The notes under the pieces: generated by a model
Database searches by the model: none
What the model saw: only the letters and a program-made list of their open reading frames with translations
Told to the model about the DNA's origin: nothing
Part shown: positions 55,231 through 63,945 of the stretch, one piece after another
Numbering within the stretch: position 1 is the stretch's first letter
How the letters are laid out: every line of letters starts with the position of its first letter
Source of the DNA: Prevotella melaninogenica ATCC 25845
GTDB lineage: Bacteria; Bacteroidota; Bacteroidia; Bacteroidales; Bacteroidaceae
Length of the DNA: 64,000 bases
Direction: 5' to 3'
Assembly: GCF_000144405.1 (NCBI RefSeq)
Contig: NC_014371.1
Location: 372,001-436,000, forward strand
Translations under genes and position numbers: made by a program

Positions 55231-56492
55231 GGAGATTAGGCTTTATATTCATCTATTGCTTAGCTTATCTTTTTCCCCTTTCTACCTCTGCTCAGCGACA
55301 TGAAATCAATGACGAGAATATCCGTTCATTGCAGGTTGTTGCTAATCAGAAGTGGATGGATTTGCCTATTATGGTACTCAATGACGGAAAGATAAGTATA
55401 GATTTTGACGATCTTACACACACTTACCGCCGTCTGACTTATCGGTTAGAGCATTGTGAAGCTGACTGGAAGCCTTCCGTCGGACTCTTTGAAAGTGATG
55501 TCGTAGATGGTTTTATTGCTGGAAATACAATAGATGACATAAAGGAATCTACCCTTACGAATACACTTTATACACATTATCATTTAGATATTCCGAATGA
55601 TAAGTGTCAACCAAAGTTGTCAGGCAATTATCGTCTATATGTCTATGATGATGATAGTAGTTCTGATTATCCTTTGCTAACTGCTTGCTTTATGCTTACA
55701 GAGCCTGCGGAGAGTTCTATGGGCGTCAGATTGAATATAACTACACAAACAGATCAGTCAATTAATCGTGAGCAGCAACAGGCTGAGATGCTGATAGATT
55801 ATGGTCCTTACACGGTAAGTAATCCACAGCAGCAGATTAAGACAGTAGTATTACAAAACCGTAATTGGCTTGATGCTCGTTGGAATAGTAAACCGCAGTA
55901 TGTCATGCCAAATGGTTTACGATGGTCGCATAATCAAGATTATATCTTTTGGGCGGGTAATGAATATAGGAAGTTTGAGATTCTCTCAACCGATGTTGCT
56001 TCTATGGGCGTAGATAAAATTGGTTGGGATGGTAAGAATTTTCATGCCTATCTCTTCCCTACTACTCCTTTCGTGAATTATCTGTATGATGAAGATGCTG
56101 ATGGTGCATTCTTAATACGTAACTCGGATAATGTTGAGATAAATACAACGAGCGACTATATGCTGACTCATTTTCAGTTAAATGTACCTTCCCCCTACCC
56201 TTACAGAATATTTCTGAATGGTGATTGGACTTATGACCGTCTGCTTCCTGCTTATGAGATGACATATAATTCTGCTGGTGGATATTATGAGGCAGTAGTC
56301 CCTTTGAAGTTAGGTTATTATAATTATCAGTTCCTTGCTGCAGATGAGCAAGATAGACTCTCGTCTTTTAGAGTTGACAATAGCCATTATCAAACCGAAA
56401 ATAGCTATCAAGCCCTTATTTATTTCCGTCCACAAGGAGGACGTACCGATAAGCTTGTTGGCTATGCAAATGTTAGGTTTATCAAGAAATAA
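55227..56492 (+). CDS. T9SS plug-domain protein (DUF5103)
   Basis: A 421-residue exported protein. A signal peptide (MRRLGFIFIYCLAYLFPLSTSAQ) is followed by the DUF5103 / T9SS plug domain, with RLTYRLEHCEADWKPS near residue 70 and FLNGDWTYDRLLPAYEM and GYYNYQFLAAD in the C-terminal half. Plug proteins close the SprA channel of the type IX secretion system when it is idle. Only this component is in the window, so the presence of a full T9SS is not shown. Confidence 0.82.
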   Translation: MRRLGFIFIYCLAYLFPLSTSAQRHEINDENIRSLQVVANQKWMDLPIMVLNDGKISIDFDDLTHTYRRLTYRLEHCEADWKPSVGLFESDVVDGFIAGNTIDDIKESTLTNTLYTHYHLDIPNDKCQPKLSGNYRLYVYDDDSSSDYPLLTACFMLTEPAESSMGVRLNITTQTDQSINREQQQAEMLIDYGPYTVSNPQQQIKTVVLQNRNWLDARWNSKPQYVMPNGLRWSHNQDYIFWAGNEYRKFEILSTDVASMGVDKIGWDGKNFHAYLFPTTPFVNYLYDEDADGAFLIRNSDNVEINTTSDYMLTHFQLNVPSPYPYRIFLNGDWTYDRLLPAYEMTYNSAGGYYEAVVPLKLGYYNYQFLAADEQDRLSSFRVDNSHYQTENSYQALIYFRPQGGRTDKLVGYANVRFIKK

Positions 56493-56675
56493 GGGATTAT
56501 TCAGTTATCAAAGCGTCGTGTTTTTATATTCTGAAAGCACCTGATATTTTATATTTTCTTGTTTGAAATTATATTACATAATTTATTGTCTTTACTCCCT
56601 AAAAGCATAAGATATGATGTCTTAAAATCATCTTTATAACTATCAGTAATCCAGCATATTATAAAACCATATTTT

Positions 56676-56785
56676 AAAAGGTGCTTAGTAAGGGTTCAAA
56701 AGGGCGTTAGTTAGCATCGAAAAGGGCATCTTTTGCAAGCCAATTGGGCGTCTTTTCGAATCCAATTAAGCATCTTTTAAAAAGC
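56676..56785 (+). repeat. R1 array G (five 22-bp units)
   Basis: Unit starts AAAAGGTGCTTAGTAAG (56676), AAAAGGGCGTTAGTTAG (56698), AAAAGGGCATCTTTTGC (56720), AATTGGGCGTCTTTTCG (56742), AATTAAGCATCTTTTAA (56764). Units 1 and 5 are mutually complementary, so the array can fold end to end. Upstream GTTTGAAATTATATTACATAATTT matches part of the long form. Convergent gap before rho's end. Confidence 0.85.
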
Positions 56786-56849
56786 AGGTTGTGAAATAAT
56801 AGGACAAAAGGAAGCTTTTTGACAGTTGGGTGTAATTGTATATAAACAA

Positions 56850-56902
56850 AAAAAGTGTATCAAAATGAAACAATACTGTTTCATACTTTTGATACACTTT
56901 TT
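56850..56902. terminator. Very long bidirectional terminator, rho side
   Basis: 16-bp perfect arms AAAAAGTGTATCAAAA / TTTTGATACACTTTTT with an inner TGAAACA/TGTTTCA stem and T-runs on both strands. Confidence 0.9.
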
Positions 56903-56967
56903 CTATTTTACTAATACTGTAAACTTACTGTTAGAAAAGAAAAGTAAGTTTTAATAGTTTGATTTCA

Positions 56968-58923
56968 TTAATCATTCATTGACAACAGGAACTCCTCATT
57001 GTTCTCTGTACGTCTCATACGGTCGTGGATAGAGTTCATTGCCTCGATAGAATTCATGTCAGCAATGTACTTGCGGAGAATCCACATACGATCAAGTGTT
57101 GTACGATCCTGAAGGAGGTCATCACGACGTGTACTTGAAGCAACCAAGTTAACAGCTGGGAAGATACGCTTGTTACTCAAGCTACGGTCAAGCTGCAACT
57201 CCATGTTACCTGTTCCCTTGAACTCCTCGAAGATAACTTCATCCATCTTGGAACCAGTATCAATCAAGGCTGTTGCAATGATAGTCAAAGAGCCACCACC
57301 TTCAATATTACGTGCAGCACCGAAGAAACGCTTTGGCTTCTGCAATGCATTGGCATCCACACCACCAGTCAATACCTTACCAGATGCTGGTGCTACAGTG
57401 TTGTAAGCACGTGCCAAACGAGTGATTGAGTCAAGGAAGATAACTACATCATGACCACATTCAACCATGCGTTTTGCCTTCTCCAAAACGATACCGGCAA
57501 TCTTAACGTGGCGTTCTGCAGGCTCATCAAATGTTGAAGCAATGACCTCTGCATTTACTGTGCGTGCCATATCGGTAACCTCCTCAGGACGCTCATCAAT
57601 CAAGAGCATCATCAAGTAAGCCTCTGGATGGTTGGCTGCAATGGCATTTGCAATATCCTTCATCAAGATAGTCTTACCCGTCTTTGGCTGCGCAACAATC
57701 AATGCACGCTGTCCCTTACCGATTGGTGAAAAGAGATCTACAATACGTGTTGAAAGATTAGTTGTACGAGGATCGCCACAGAGTGTGAACTTCTCCTCTG
57801 GGAAGAGTGGTGTAAGATGTTCGAAAGGTATACGGTCACGTACCTCAGAAGGCTTACGACCATTAATCTTGTCAATGCTTGTCAGTGGGAAATACTTCTC
57901 GCCCTCATGTGGTGGACGTACGTGGCATTCTACAACGTCACCTGTCTTCAGACCATATTGCTTAATCTGATTGTTTGCAATATACACATCATCAGGTGAT
58001 GATAAGTAATTATAATCGCTTGAACGGAGGAAGCCATAACCATCAGGCATTACCTCAAGAACGCCGTTTGCCTTGATAAGATCAGAGAAATCATAGTTCG
58101 CATTGTTTGCAACTGGAGCATTATCATAGACCGGAGTTGACGGCAACTGAGCAGGAGTTGTAGGCTGATCAAACATATCATAGTTTGGAACAATACCCTG
58201 ATCTTCAATTGGTAGGTCAACAACTGGAATGAAATCTGTACCATCGCCTGGGTCACCTGCCCATACACCATCAGGTAATACAGGATAACCAGCTGGTTCC
58301 ATATTCATATTATGTGCGTTAACCTTCTCCTGAAGGCGTGCCAATAATTCTTCTTTACCTTCACCCTCTTCCTGCTGTGGTACGTTAGAGAACTGATCTT
58401 CTGGGATGAAATCCTCTGGAGCAGATGGCTCTACATTCTCTACGGGAGCCTCCTCTACAGGCTCTTCAGTCTGCTGTGCCTCTTCTGCTTTTGCCTTTAT
58501 AGCTGCTTCTGCAGCTGCAATAGCCTCTAATTCAGCCTTAGATTTACGACCACGATGCTTTGGAATAGATGCTAATATTTCTTCTGGAGATTTCTCTTCA
58601 GTCTTATCGTCCTTTGTTTCAGGTAACTCTTTGAATAATGAAGGCTGACTTGTTGCCGTGTTTTTATTCTTCTGTACGTCGAAGTTTTCCCCTTCTTCAC
58701 CATGTACCGAATAAACCCTGTCGGTATCTTTTCGTGCTATTCTGGTACGCTTACGCTTTGATTCTAAGGGATGTGCTGTACCTGCCTCTTCTGCCTGGCG
58801 GTCAAGGATGGCATAAACGAGCTTATCCTTATCATCTCCAGGTGAGTAAACAGCACCAGTACTCTGAGCAATAGCTTCAAGTTCAGAAACTTCTTTCTCT
58901 AATAATTCTTCTTTGCTTAACAT
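56968..58923 (-). CDS. rho: Transcription termination factor Rho, long N-terminal insertion
   Basis: A 651-residue hexameric RNA helicase. A Rho_N helix-extended domain (residues 1-40) is followed by about 200 residues of acidic, low-complexity sequence (Glu/Ala/Pro/Gln rich), then the RNA-binding domain ([29 protein letters not shown]) and the ATPase with Walker [13 protein letters not shown] and Walker [18 protein letters not shown]. The long disordered insertion is a Bacteroidetes feature; in Bacteroides it has been tied to Rho condensates and gut fitness. The core looks active. Confidence 0.95.
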   Translation of the reverse strand: MLSKEELLEKEVSELEAIAQSTGAVYSPGDDKDKLVYAILDRQAEEAGTAHPLESKRKRTRIARKDTDRVYSVHGEEGENFDVQKNKNTATSQPSLFKELPETKDDKTEEKSPEEILASIPKHRGRKSKAELEAIAAAEAAIKAKAEEAQQTEEPVEEAPVENVEPSAPEDFIPEDQFSNVPQQEEGEGKEELLARLQEKVNAHNMNMEPAGYPVLPDGVWAGDPGDGTDFIPVVDLPIEDQGIVPNYDMFDQPTTPAQLPSTPVYDNAPVANNANYDFSDLIKANGVLEVMPDGYGFLRSSDYNYLSSPDDVYIANNQIKQYGLKTGDVVECHVRPPHEGEKYFPLTSIDKINGRKPSEVRDRIPFEHLTPLFPEEKFTLCGDPRTTNLSTRIVDLFSPIGKGQRALIVAQPKTGKTILMKDIANAIAANHPEAYLMMLLIDERPEEVTDMARTVNAEVIASTFDEPAERHVKIAGIVLEKAKRMVECGHDVVIFLDSITRLARAYNTVAPASGKVLTGGVDANALQKPKRFFGAARNIEGGGSLTIIATALIDTGSKMDEVIFEEFKGTGNMELQLDRSLSNKRIFPAVNLVASSTRRDDLLQDRTTLDRMWILRKYIADMNSIEAMNSIHDRMRRTENNEEFLLSMND

Positions 58924-59086
58924 ATAAATATGTATGGGAAATTACATTTGATAGTGTCGACGTTTCATAAGGTGAAACATCATTAAATGTGTCTTTTGTG
59001 GCGCAAAGGTATAATTTTTATTTGAACCTTACAAGATTTCTCTTATCTTTTTTGATATTATTCTGTGGATGAATAGAATATAATAG

Positions 59087-59500
59087 GGTTCTTCCGTTAA
59101 ATGTGTGGACACTTTTCGTATTGCTTTAATGGATGAATCATAGCCATTCATTAAACAAAAACTTGGCTAAGACAATCAACATTCTATCCTATTATCATCC
59201 TCTGATATTGAAAATCATTTCTTTTTAGACTTCGAAAATATGCAGATAAAGGTTTGAAAAATAATTACATAATTTCAAAGAAAACATTTATAACTAACGG
59301 CAAAAACATATATAAGAGGCAGGTTTGCAATCAACAGAGAATCAGGTAGTTATCAAGTAGTAAAATAAAAGGTGCTTAATTGGCTTCTTAAAGGGCGTTA
59401 GTAAGGGTCTTAAAGGGCACCTTTTGCAAGCCAAAAGAGCGTCTTTAAGAAGCCAAAAGAGCATATATTGATTTTGAAGAGTATGAAAATAGTTTACAAA
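59087..59500 (+). repeat. R1 long-form element, copy H
   Basis: Starts GGTTCTTCCGTTAAATGTGTG with a hairpin (TTCCGTTAAA 59092 / TTTAATGGA 59125), then CATTCATTAAACAAAAAC and CTAAGAC, CAGATAAAGG and ATTACATAATTTC words, and the conserved GCAATCAACAGAGAATCAGG just before the array at 59367. It shares this order with copies at 29055 and 39932. It lies in the 815-bp gap upstream of rho. Confidence 0.65.
59367..59476 (+). repeat. R1 array H (five 22-bp units)
   Basis: Unit starts AAAAGGTGCTTAATTGG (59367), TAAAGGGCGTTAGTAAG (59389), TAAAGGGCACCTTTTGC (59411), AAAAGAGCGTCTTTAAG (59433), AAAAGAGCATATATTG (59455). Confidence 0.85.
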
Positions 59501-59630
59501 CCTCAATTAATAAGGGAATTCGTTGTTAGTAGAAGACAGATAGATATCGCATCTAATTATGTTTATCATGGGTCGAGACGTAGTGTCTGTATGTCAAATG
59601 ATTAATATCGTAACATTCATGGATAATAAG

Positions 59631-59671
59631 ATTCCCAACCTTTAGAAATGAGTTTTCTAAGGGTTGGGAAT
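59631..59671 (-). terminator. Terminator after the DUF4301 gene
   Basis: ATTCCCAACCTTTAGAA / TTCTAAGGGTTGGGAAT arms with one wobble or mismatch, 7-nt loop, then CTTATTATCC on minus. Confidence 0.75.
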
Positions 59672-59738
59672 AATTGAGTTTATCGTGAACGAAACTAAGT
59701 TTTGTTCTTATGATGCATATTAATGGCACTCATAATGT

Positions 59739-61256
59739 TTATTGATGCTGCTCACGCAGAAGATCGTTGACAGTCTTTACAGGGTTGAAAGTGCCGAGTG
59801 GTACTTCTACAAAGACCGTATTCCAATCGCTCATAGCACCATTCCACAAGCCCGGAAGTTCCAAAGCCTTAAGCTCACGACCATTCTTTGACTTTGAACT
59901 GATGAAGCCTGTTGACTTGTCTACATACTTTGTCAAGTCAAAAGCATTGCCTTTGTAATCTTTGATAGCGCAAACAAGATCAACAGGATTGAAGTGTGTA
60001 CCTTCTGTAAACATCTTCATAGATGCTTCGTTGTTCTTGTCAATCTGCGAACTCTCAAGAATCTGAAGGCTGACAGTACCATCTTGATTATAAGCAAGGA
60101 ACGGACCGCCACCTGGTTCACCAACGTTCTTTACCATACCGCATACACGCATTGGACGATTTAACTTCCTATATAAGTAATCTGCCAGTGCAGTATCCTT
60201 CAAAGAAGCCACATCATGCTTCTCACAAGAGAGGTCATTCTGTAAGAAATCAAGTATCTCTTCGAGTTCTGAATGTGTGCAATTACCTTCCTCCAATTTA
60301 TGAAGATAAGCAAAAGCACGCTCTTGTAAGGTTACAAGTTTACCTGCAATAATCATTTTCCAACTGATGGTTTCTTCCTTCAAGCGGTCTGGTACCACAT
60401 TATCTATATTCTTAATGAATACGATTTCAGCATCCAAATCATTTAAATTCTCTATCAATGCGCCATGACCACCAGGACGGAACAATAATGAGTCGTCCTC
60501 ATTACGGAACGGAGTATTGTCAAGATTTACAGCGATTGTATCTGTACTTGGTTTCTGTTCAGAGAAAGAAATATCAAAATTTACACCGAATTTACCTTCA
60601 AATTTAGCCTGCTTGTCAGCTACTCTTTGTTTGAAGAAGGCTAAGTGTTCGTGTGATACGGTAAAATGTACGTGTGCTTGCTTGTTACTTTCCGCATACC
60701 GAGCAGCTTCAACCAAATGTTCTTCCATTGGAGTACGTGCTCCATCGTCATAAGAATGGAACAATAGCAACCCTTTAGGTAGCTGTCCGTAATTCAATCC
60801 TTCCTTATTTAATAATGTAGCAACGACAGTTTTGTATCGCCCTTCAGCTATCAACGCATCGATAGTTTTACCTTCCAACTGCTGACATTTGGCTGATAAC
60901 GCCTCGTAGAACGCAAAGTGATGAATATTTGAGAAGAACTCCTTTTCAAAATCACTAATAGGTGCTTCGTTATTTCCATTGAGAAATGCAAAAAGGTCTT
61001 TGAACATGCGACTGGCTGCACCAGAAGCAGGAACAAACTTGACAACTTTATGCCCGTGATTTTGATAATCCTGCCATGCTTTGCAAGCAGTCTCACAAGC
61101 ATTCTTATCGAGTACCGTAACACCTTTCTTTGGTGTTGCAGCACCTTCAAGCTTCAAGTAAGGAAAGCCTCTTATGAAGTCTTCCAACTGTCTATTTATC
61201 TGTTCTTCGTTTATTCCTTTGTCATGTATCTGTTTTAGGTCTTCTTTCTTCAACAT
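59739..61256 (-). CDS. DUF4301 domain protein
   Basis: A 505-residue cytoplasmic protein matching the Bacteroidetes DUF4301 family over its whole length. The stretch VVKFVPASGAASRMFKDLF (about 82-100) resembles the nucleotide loop of sugar nucleotidyltransferases (GxGxxxR), and FRPGGHGALIENLNDLDAEIVFIKNIDN (about 255-285) is also reminiscent of that fold. A nucleotidyltransferase-like role is inference; no substrate is known. Confidence 0.78.
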   Translation of the reverse strand: MLKKEDLKQIHDKGINEEQINRQLEDFIRGFPYLKLEGAATPKKGVTVLDKNACETACKAWQDYQNHGHKVVKFVPASGAASRMFKDLFAFLNGNNEAPISDFEKEFFSNIHHFAFYEALSAKCQQLEGKTIDALIAEGRYKTVVATLLNKEGLNYGQLPKGLLLFHSYDDGARTPMEEHLVEAARYAESNKQAHVHFTVSHEHLAFFKQRVADKQAKFEGKFGVNFDISFSEQKPSTDTIAVNLDNTPFRNEDDSLLFRPGGHGALIENLNDLDAEIVFIKNIDNVVPDRLKEETISWKMIIAGKLVTLQERAFAYLHKLEEGNCTHSELEEILDFLQNDLSCEKHDVASLKDTALADYLYRKLNRPMRVCGMVKNVGEPGGGPFLAYNQDGTVSLQILESSQIDKNNEASMKMFTEGTHFNPVDLVCAIKDYKGNAFDLTKYVDKSTGFISSKSKNGRELKALELPGLWNGAMSDWNTVFVEVPLGTFNPVKTVNDLLREQHQ

Positions 61257-61364
61257 AATGGTAAGCTATTAAAAAGATTGTATTTTAACTGCAAAAATAA
61301 CGAATTAAACCGAAAGAAAAGAACTATTTGACACATTTGTTTCTAATTATATCGAAATTCTTTG

Positions 61365-61372
61365 TATCTTTG
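61365..61372 (+). promoter_or_regulatory. -7 element upstream of relA
   Basis: TATCTTTG; the only TTTG upstream is at 25 bp, longer than usual. It lies within the longer reading frame from 61362, supporting the ATG at 61395. Confidence 0.45.
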
Positions 61373-61394
61373 CCTTTGGAAAATAGAATATATT

Positions 61395-63611
61395 ATGCCT
61401 ATGGAAGAGAAATTCATTTATACGGATAGAGAAAGAGAATTATCTGAACAGATACTCGAAAGTCTGAAGAAGACACTTGGGGAAACGTTTTATGAGAATG
61501 ATCTTCCTAAACTGCGTGAACATCTGAGTAAGGTTGTTTCAGACAATAGTATCCAACGCAATGTATTTGGGCTCAACCCTATTCTTTGCTCTTTGCAGAC
61601 AGCAGCCATTGCTGTAAAGGATATCGGTTTAAATCGTGACTCTGTTATTTCAATTTTGCTCTATCAAAGTGTTCAAGCAGGAATCCTTTCACTTGATGAA
61701 ATAAGCAAGTTGTATGGTAATGGTGCTTCGAAGATTATCCATGGGCTTATACGTGTTCAGACACTTTATAAGAAAACGCCAGTTATCGAGAGTGAAAACT
61801 TCCGAAATCTTCTGTTATCTTTTGCAGAAGACATGCGTGTTATCTTGATTATGATAGCTGATCGTGTTAACCTTATGCGTCAGATTCGTGACGTTGAGAA
61901 TAAGGAAGCGCAACGAAAAGTGTCTGAAGAAGCAAGCTATCTTTATGCTCCTTTGGCGCATAAGTTAGGTTTATACCAGCTAAAGAGCGAGTTGGAAGAT
62001 CTTTCTTTAAAGTATCTTGAGCATGATGCTTACTATCATATAAAAGATAAGTTGAATGCAACAAAAAAGGTGCGTGATGCTTATATCAGTAGCTTTATTA
62101 CTCCAGTTAGTGAGCAACTTAAAGCTGCGGGGCTTAAGTTTCATATTAAAGGTCGCACGAAGTCAATCCATTCTATCTGGCAGAAGATGAAGAAGCAGAA
62201 GTGTGGCTTTGAAGGTATTTATGACCTCTTTGCCATTCGTATCATTCTTGATTCACCAGAAGACAAGGAGAAGATGCAGTGTTGGCAGGCATATTCGATA
62301 GTGACAGATATGTATCAGCCTAACCCAAAGCGACTCCGTGATTGGCTTTCTGTACCCAAGTCTAATGGTTATGAATGTTTACATATCACTGTGCTTGGAC
62401 CTGATAAGAAGTGGGTAGAAGTGCAGATTCGTACAGAACGTATGGATGAGATAGCCGAACATGGACTTGCTGCACACTGGAGATATAAGGGAGTGAAGGC
62501 AGAAGGCGGAATGGATAATTGGTTAGCTTCTATTCGTTCTGCCCTTGAGGCTGGCAACAACCTTGAGGTGATGGACGAGTTTAAGTCAGATCTTTACGAA
62601 AAGGAAATATATGTTTTTACCCCAAAGGGAGACCTTCTAAAGTTCCCAAAGGGTGTGACAGTACTTGATTTTGCTTATCACATTCACTCTAAGATAGGAA
62701 ATCAATGTGTCGGTGGAAAGATAAATGGAAAGAATGTATCTTTCCGAACCGAGTTACATAGTGGTGATTCTGTAGAGATTCTAACCTCCACGACGCAGAA
62801 GCCTAATCGTGATTGGCTGAACATTTGTAAGTCATCTCGAGCAAAGGCAAAGATACGTCTTGCGCTAAAAGAAACGCAGGTGAAAGATGGTCTATATGCG
62901 AAGGAATTGCTCGAACGTAGGTTTAAGAATAAGAAGATTGAGATAGAAGACTCTACGATGGGTCAACTCATTCGTAAGTTAGGCTTCAAGGAGGTTTCTG
63001 AGTTCTATAAGCAGATTGCCGATGAGAAGCTTGATCCGAACTATGTCATTGAGGAATATCAGAAAGTATACAATCATGCACATAACCTCAATCAGACAAA
63101 AGAGACTGAGAGTGCAGAGAACTTTGAGTTTGAGAACCCTACGACAGAATATCTGAAGAAGAATGATGATGTCCTTGTCATTGACAAAAATCTCAAAGGT
63201 TTAGACTTCTCGCTTGCTAAATGTTGTCACCCTATCTATGGAGATCCCGTCTTTGGTTTTGTGACCGTCAGTGGAGGAATAAAGATTCACCGCGATGATT
63301 GCCCCAATGCACCTGAGATGCGCAAGCGTTTTGGCTATCGAGTTGTTAAGGCACGTTGGAGTGGCAAGGGTACATCCCAGTATGCTATTACACTGCGTGT
63401 CATAGGTAATGACGACATCGGTATTGTGAGCAACATTTCAAATATCATTTCAAAAGATGAGAAAATAGTGATGCGCTCTATCAATATTGATTCGAATGAT
63501 GGTCTTTTCTCTGGTAACCTCGTCGTTCTCCTTGATGATAATTCTAAGTTGAATATGCTCATCAAGAAACTTAGAACAGTAAAGGGCGTTAAGGAAGTAA
63601 TGAGAATATAA
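61395..63611 (+). CDS. RelA/SpoT family (p)ppGpp synthetase with degenerate HD domain
   Basis: A 738-residue stringent-response enzyme. The N-terminal HD region (about 55-160) has lost the hydrolase residues: the first His is S66 (ILCSLQTA), the HD pair is Y90-Q91 (ILLYQSVQAG) and the following ED is QA. The synthetase domain (about 230-370) is intact (GRTKSIHSIWQKMK, YDLFAIRIIL, SNGYECLHITV, EVQIRT..MDEIAEHGLAAHWRYKG). TGS (about 400-460), a helical zone and a C-terminal ACT domain follow. It should make but not degrade (p)ppGpp, like RelA. Confidence 0.9.
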   Translation: MPMEEKFIYTDRERELSEQILESLKKTLGETFYENDLPKLREHLSKVVSDNSIQRNVFGLNPILCSLQTAAIAVKDIGLNRDSVISILLYQSVQAGILSLDEISKLYGNGASKIIHGLIRVQTLYKKTPVIESENFRNLLLSFAEDMRVILIMIADRVNLMRQIRDVENKEAQRKVSEEASYLYAPLAHKLGLYQLKSELEDLSLKYLEHDAYYHIKDKLNATKKVRDAYISSFITPVSEQLKAAGLKFHIKGRTKSIHSIWQKMKKQKCGFEGIYDLFAIRIILDSPEDKEKMQCWQAYSIVTDMYQPNPKRLRDWLSVPKSNGYECLHITVLGPDKKWVEVQIRTERMDEIAEHGLAAHWRYKGVKAEGGMDNWLASIRSALEAGNNLEVMDEFKSDLYEKEIYVFTPKGDLLKFPKGVTVLDFAYHIHSKIGNQCVGGKINGKNVSFRTELHSGDSVEILTSTTQKPNRDWLNICKSSRAKAKIRLALKETQVKDGLYAKELLERRFKNKKIEIEDSTMGQLIRKLGFKEVSEFYKQIADEKLDPNYVIEEYQKVYNHAHNLNQTKETESAENFEFENPTTEYLKKNDDVLVIDKNLKGLDFSLAKCCHPIYGDPVFGFVTVSGGIKIHRDDCPNAPEMRKRFGYRVVKARWSGKGTSQYAITLRVIGNDDIGIVSNISNIISKDEKIVMRSINIDSNDGLFSGNLVVLLDDNSKLNMLIKKLRTVKGVKEVMRI

Positions 63612-63629
63612 AATAATCTAATAAACTTT

Positions 63630-63677
63630 GCCCCCATTCTCTACCCTATTTTAAAGGTGAGAATGGGGGCTTTTTTA
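63630..63677 (+). terminator. Intrinsic terminator after the RelA-type gene
   Basis: Perfect 12-bp stem GCCCCCATTCTC / GAGAATGGGGGC followed by TTTTTTA. Confidence 0.92.
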
Positions 63678-63835
63678 TTAATGTTATTATCAAATCTTGC
63701 TAAAGAAAAATAGGTGTTGGTGTGAAATATATTTACAAGTTTAAGGCTATAAAAAGCTATTTGTAAGCCTGAAAATAGAGTTCTGGGCAGGTGTTGTAAC
63801 TCTTTAGTTTTCAACTTGTTGCAAAATAGCAAATC

Positions 63836-63945
63836 AAAAGGTGCTTAATTGGACTTCAAAAGGGCGTTAGTTAGACCTCAAAAGGGCACCTTTTAGAAGC
63901 CAATAGATGCTTAATTGAAGTGCTATTAAGCATCTATTGATTTTT
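63836..63945 (+). repeat. R1 array I (five 22-bp units)
   Basis: Unit starts AAAAGGTGCTTAATTGG (63836), AAAAGGGCGTTAGTTAG (63858), AAAAGGGCACCTTTTAG (63880), AATAGATGCTTAATTG (63902), TATTAAGCATCTATTG (63924). Unit 4 resembles a unit-1 core here, so internal recombination or conversion is possible. Nothing else is seen to the right edge. Confidence 0.85.

Noticed and set aside
9410-63945. R1 and R2 arrays as CRISPR
   Set aside because: Units are contiguous with no unique spacers between identical repeats, the units themselves vary, and there are no cas genes.
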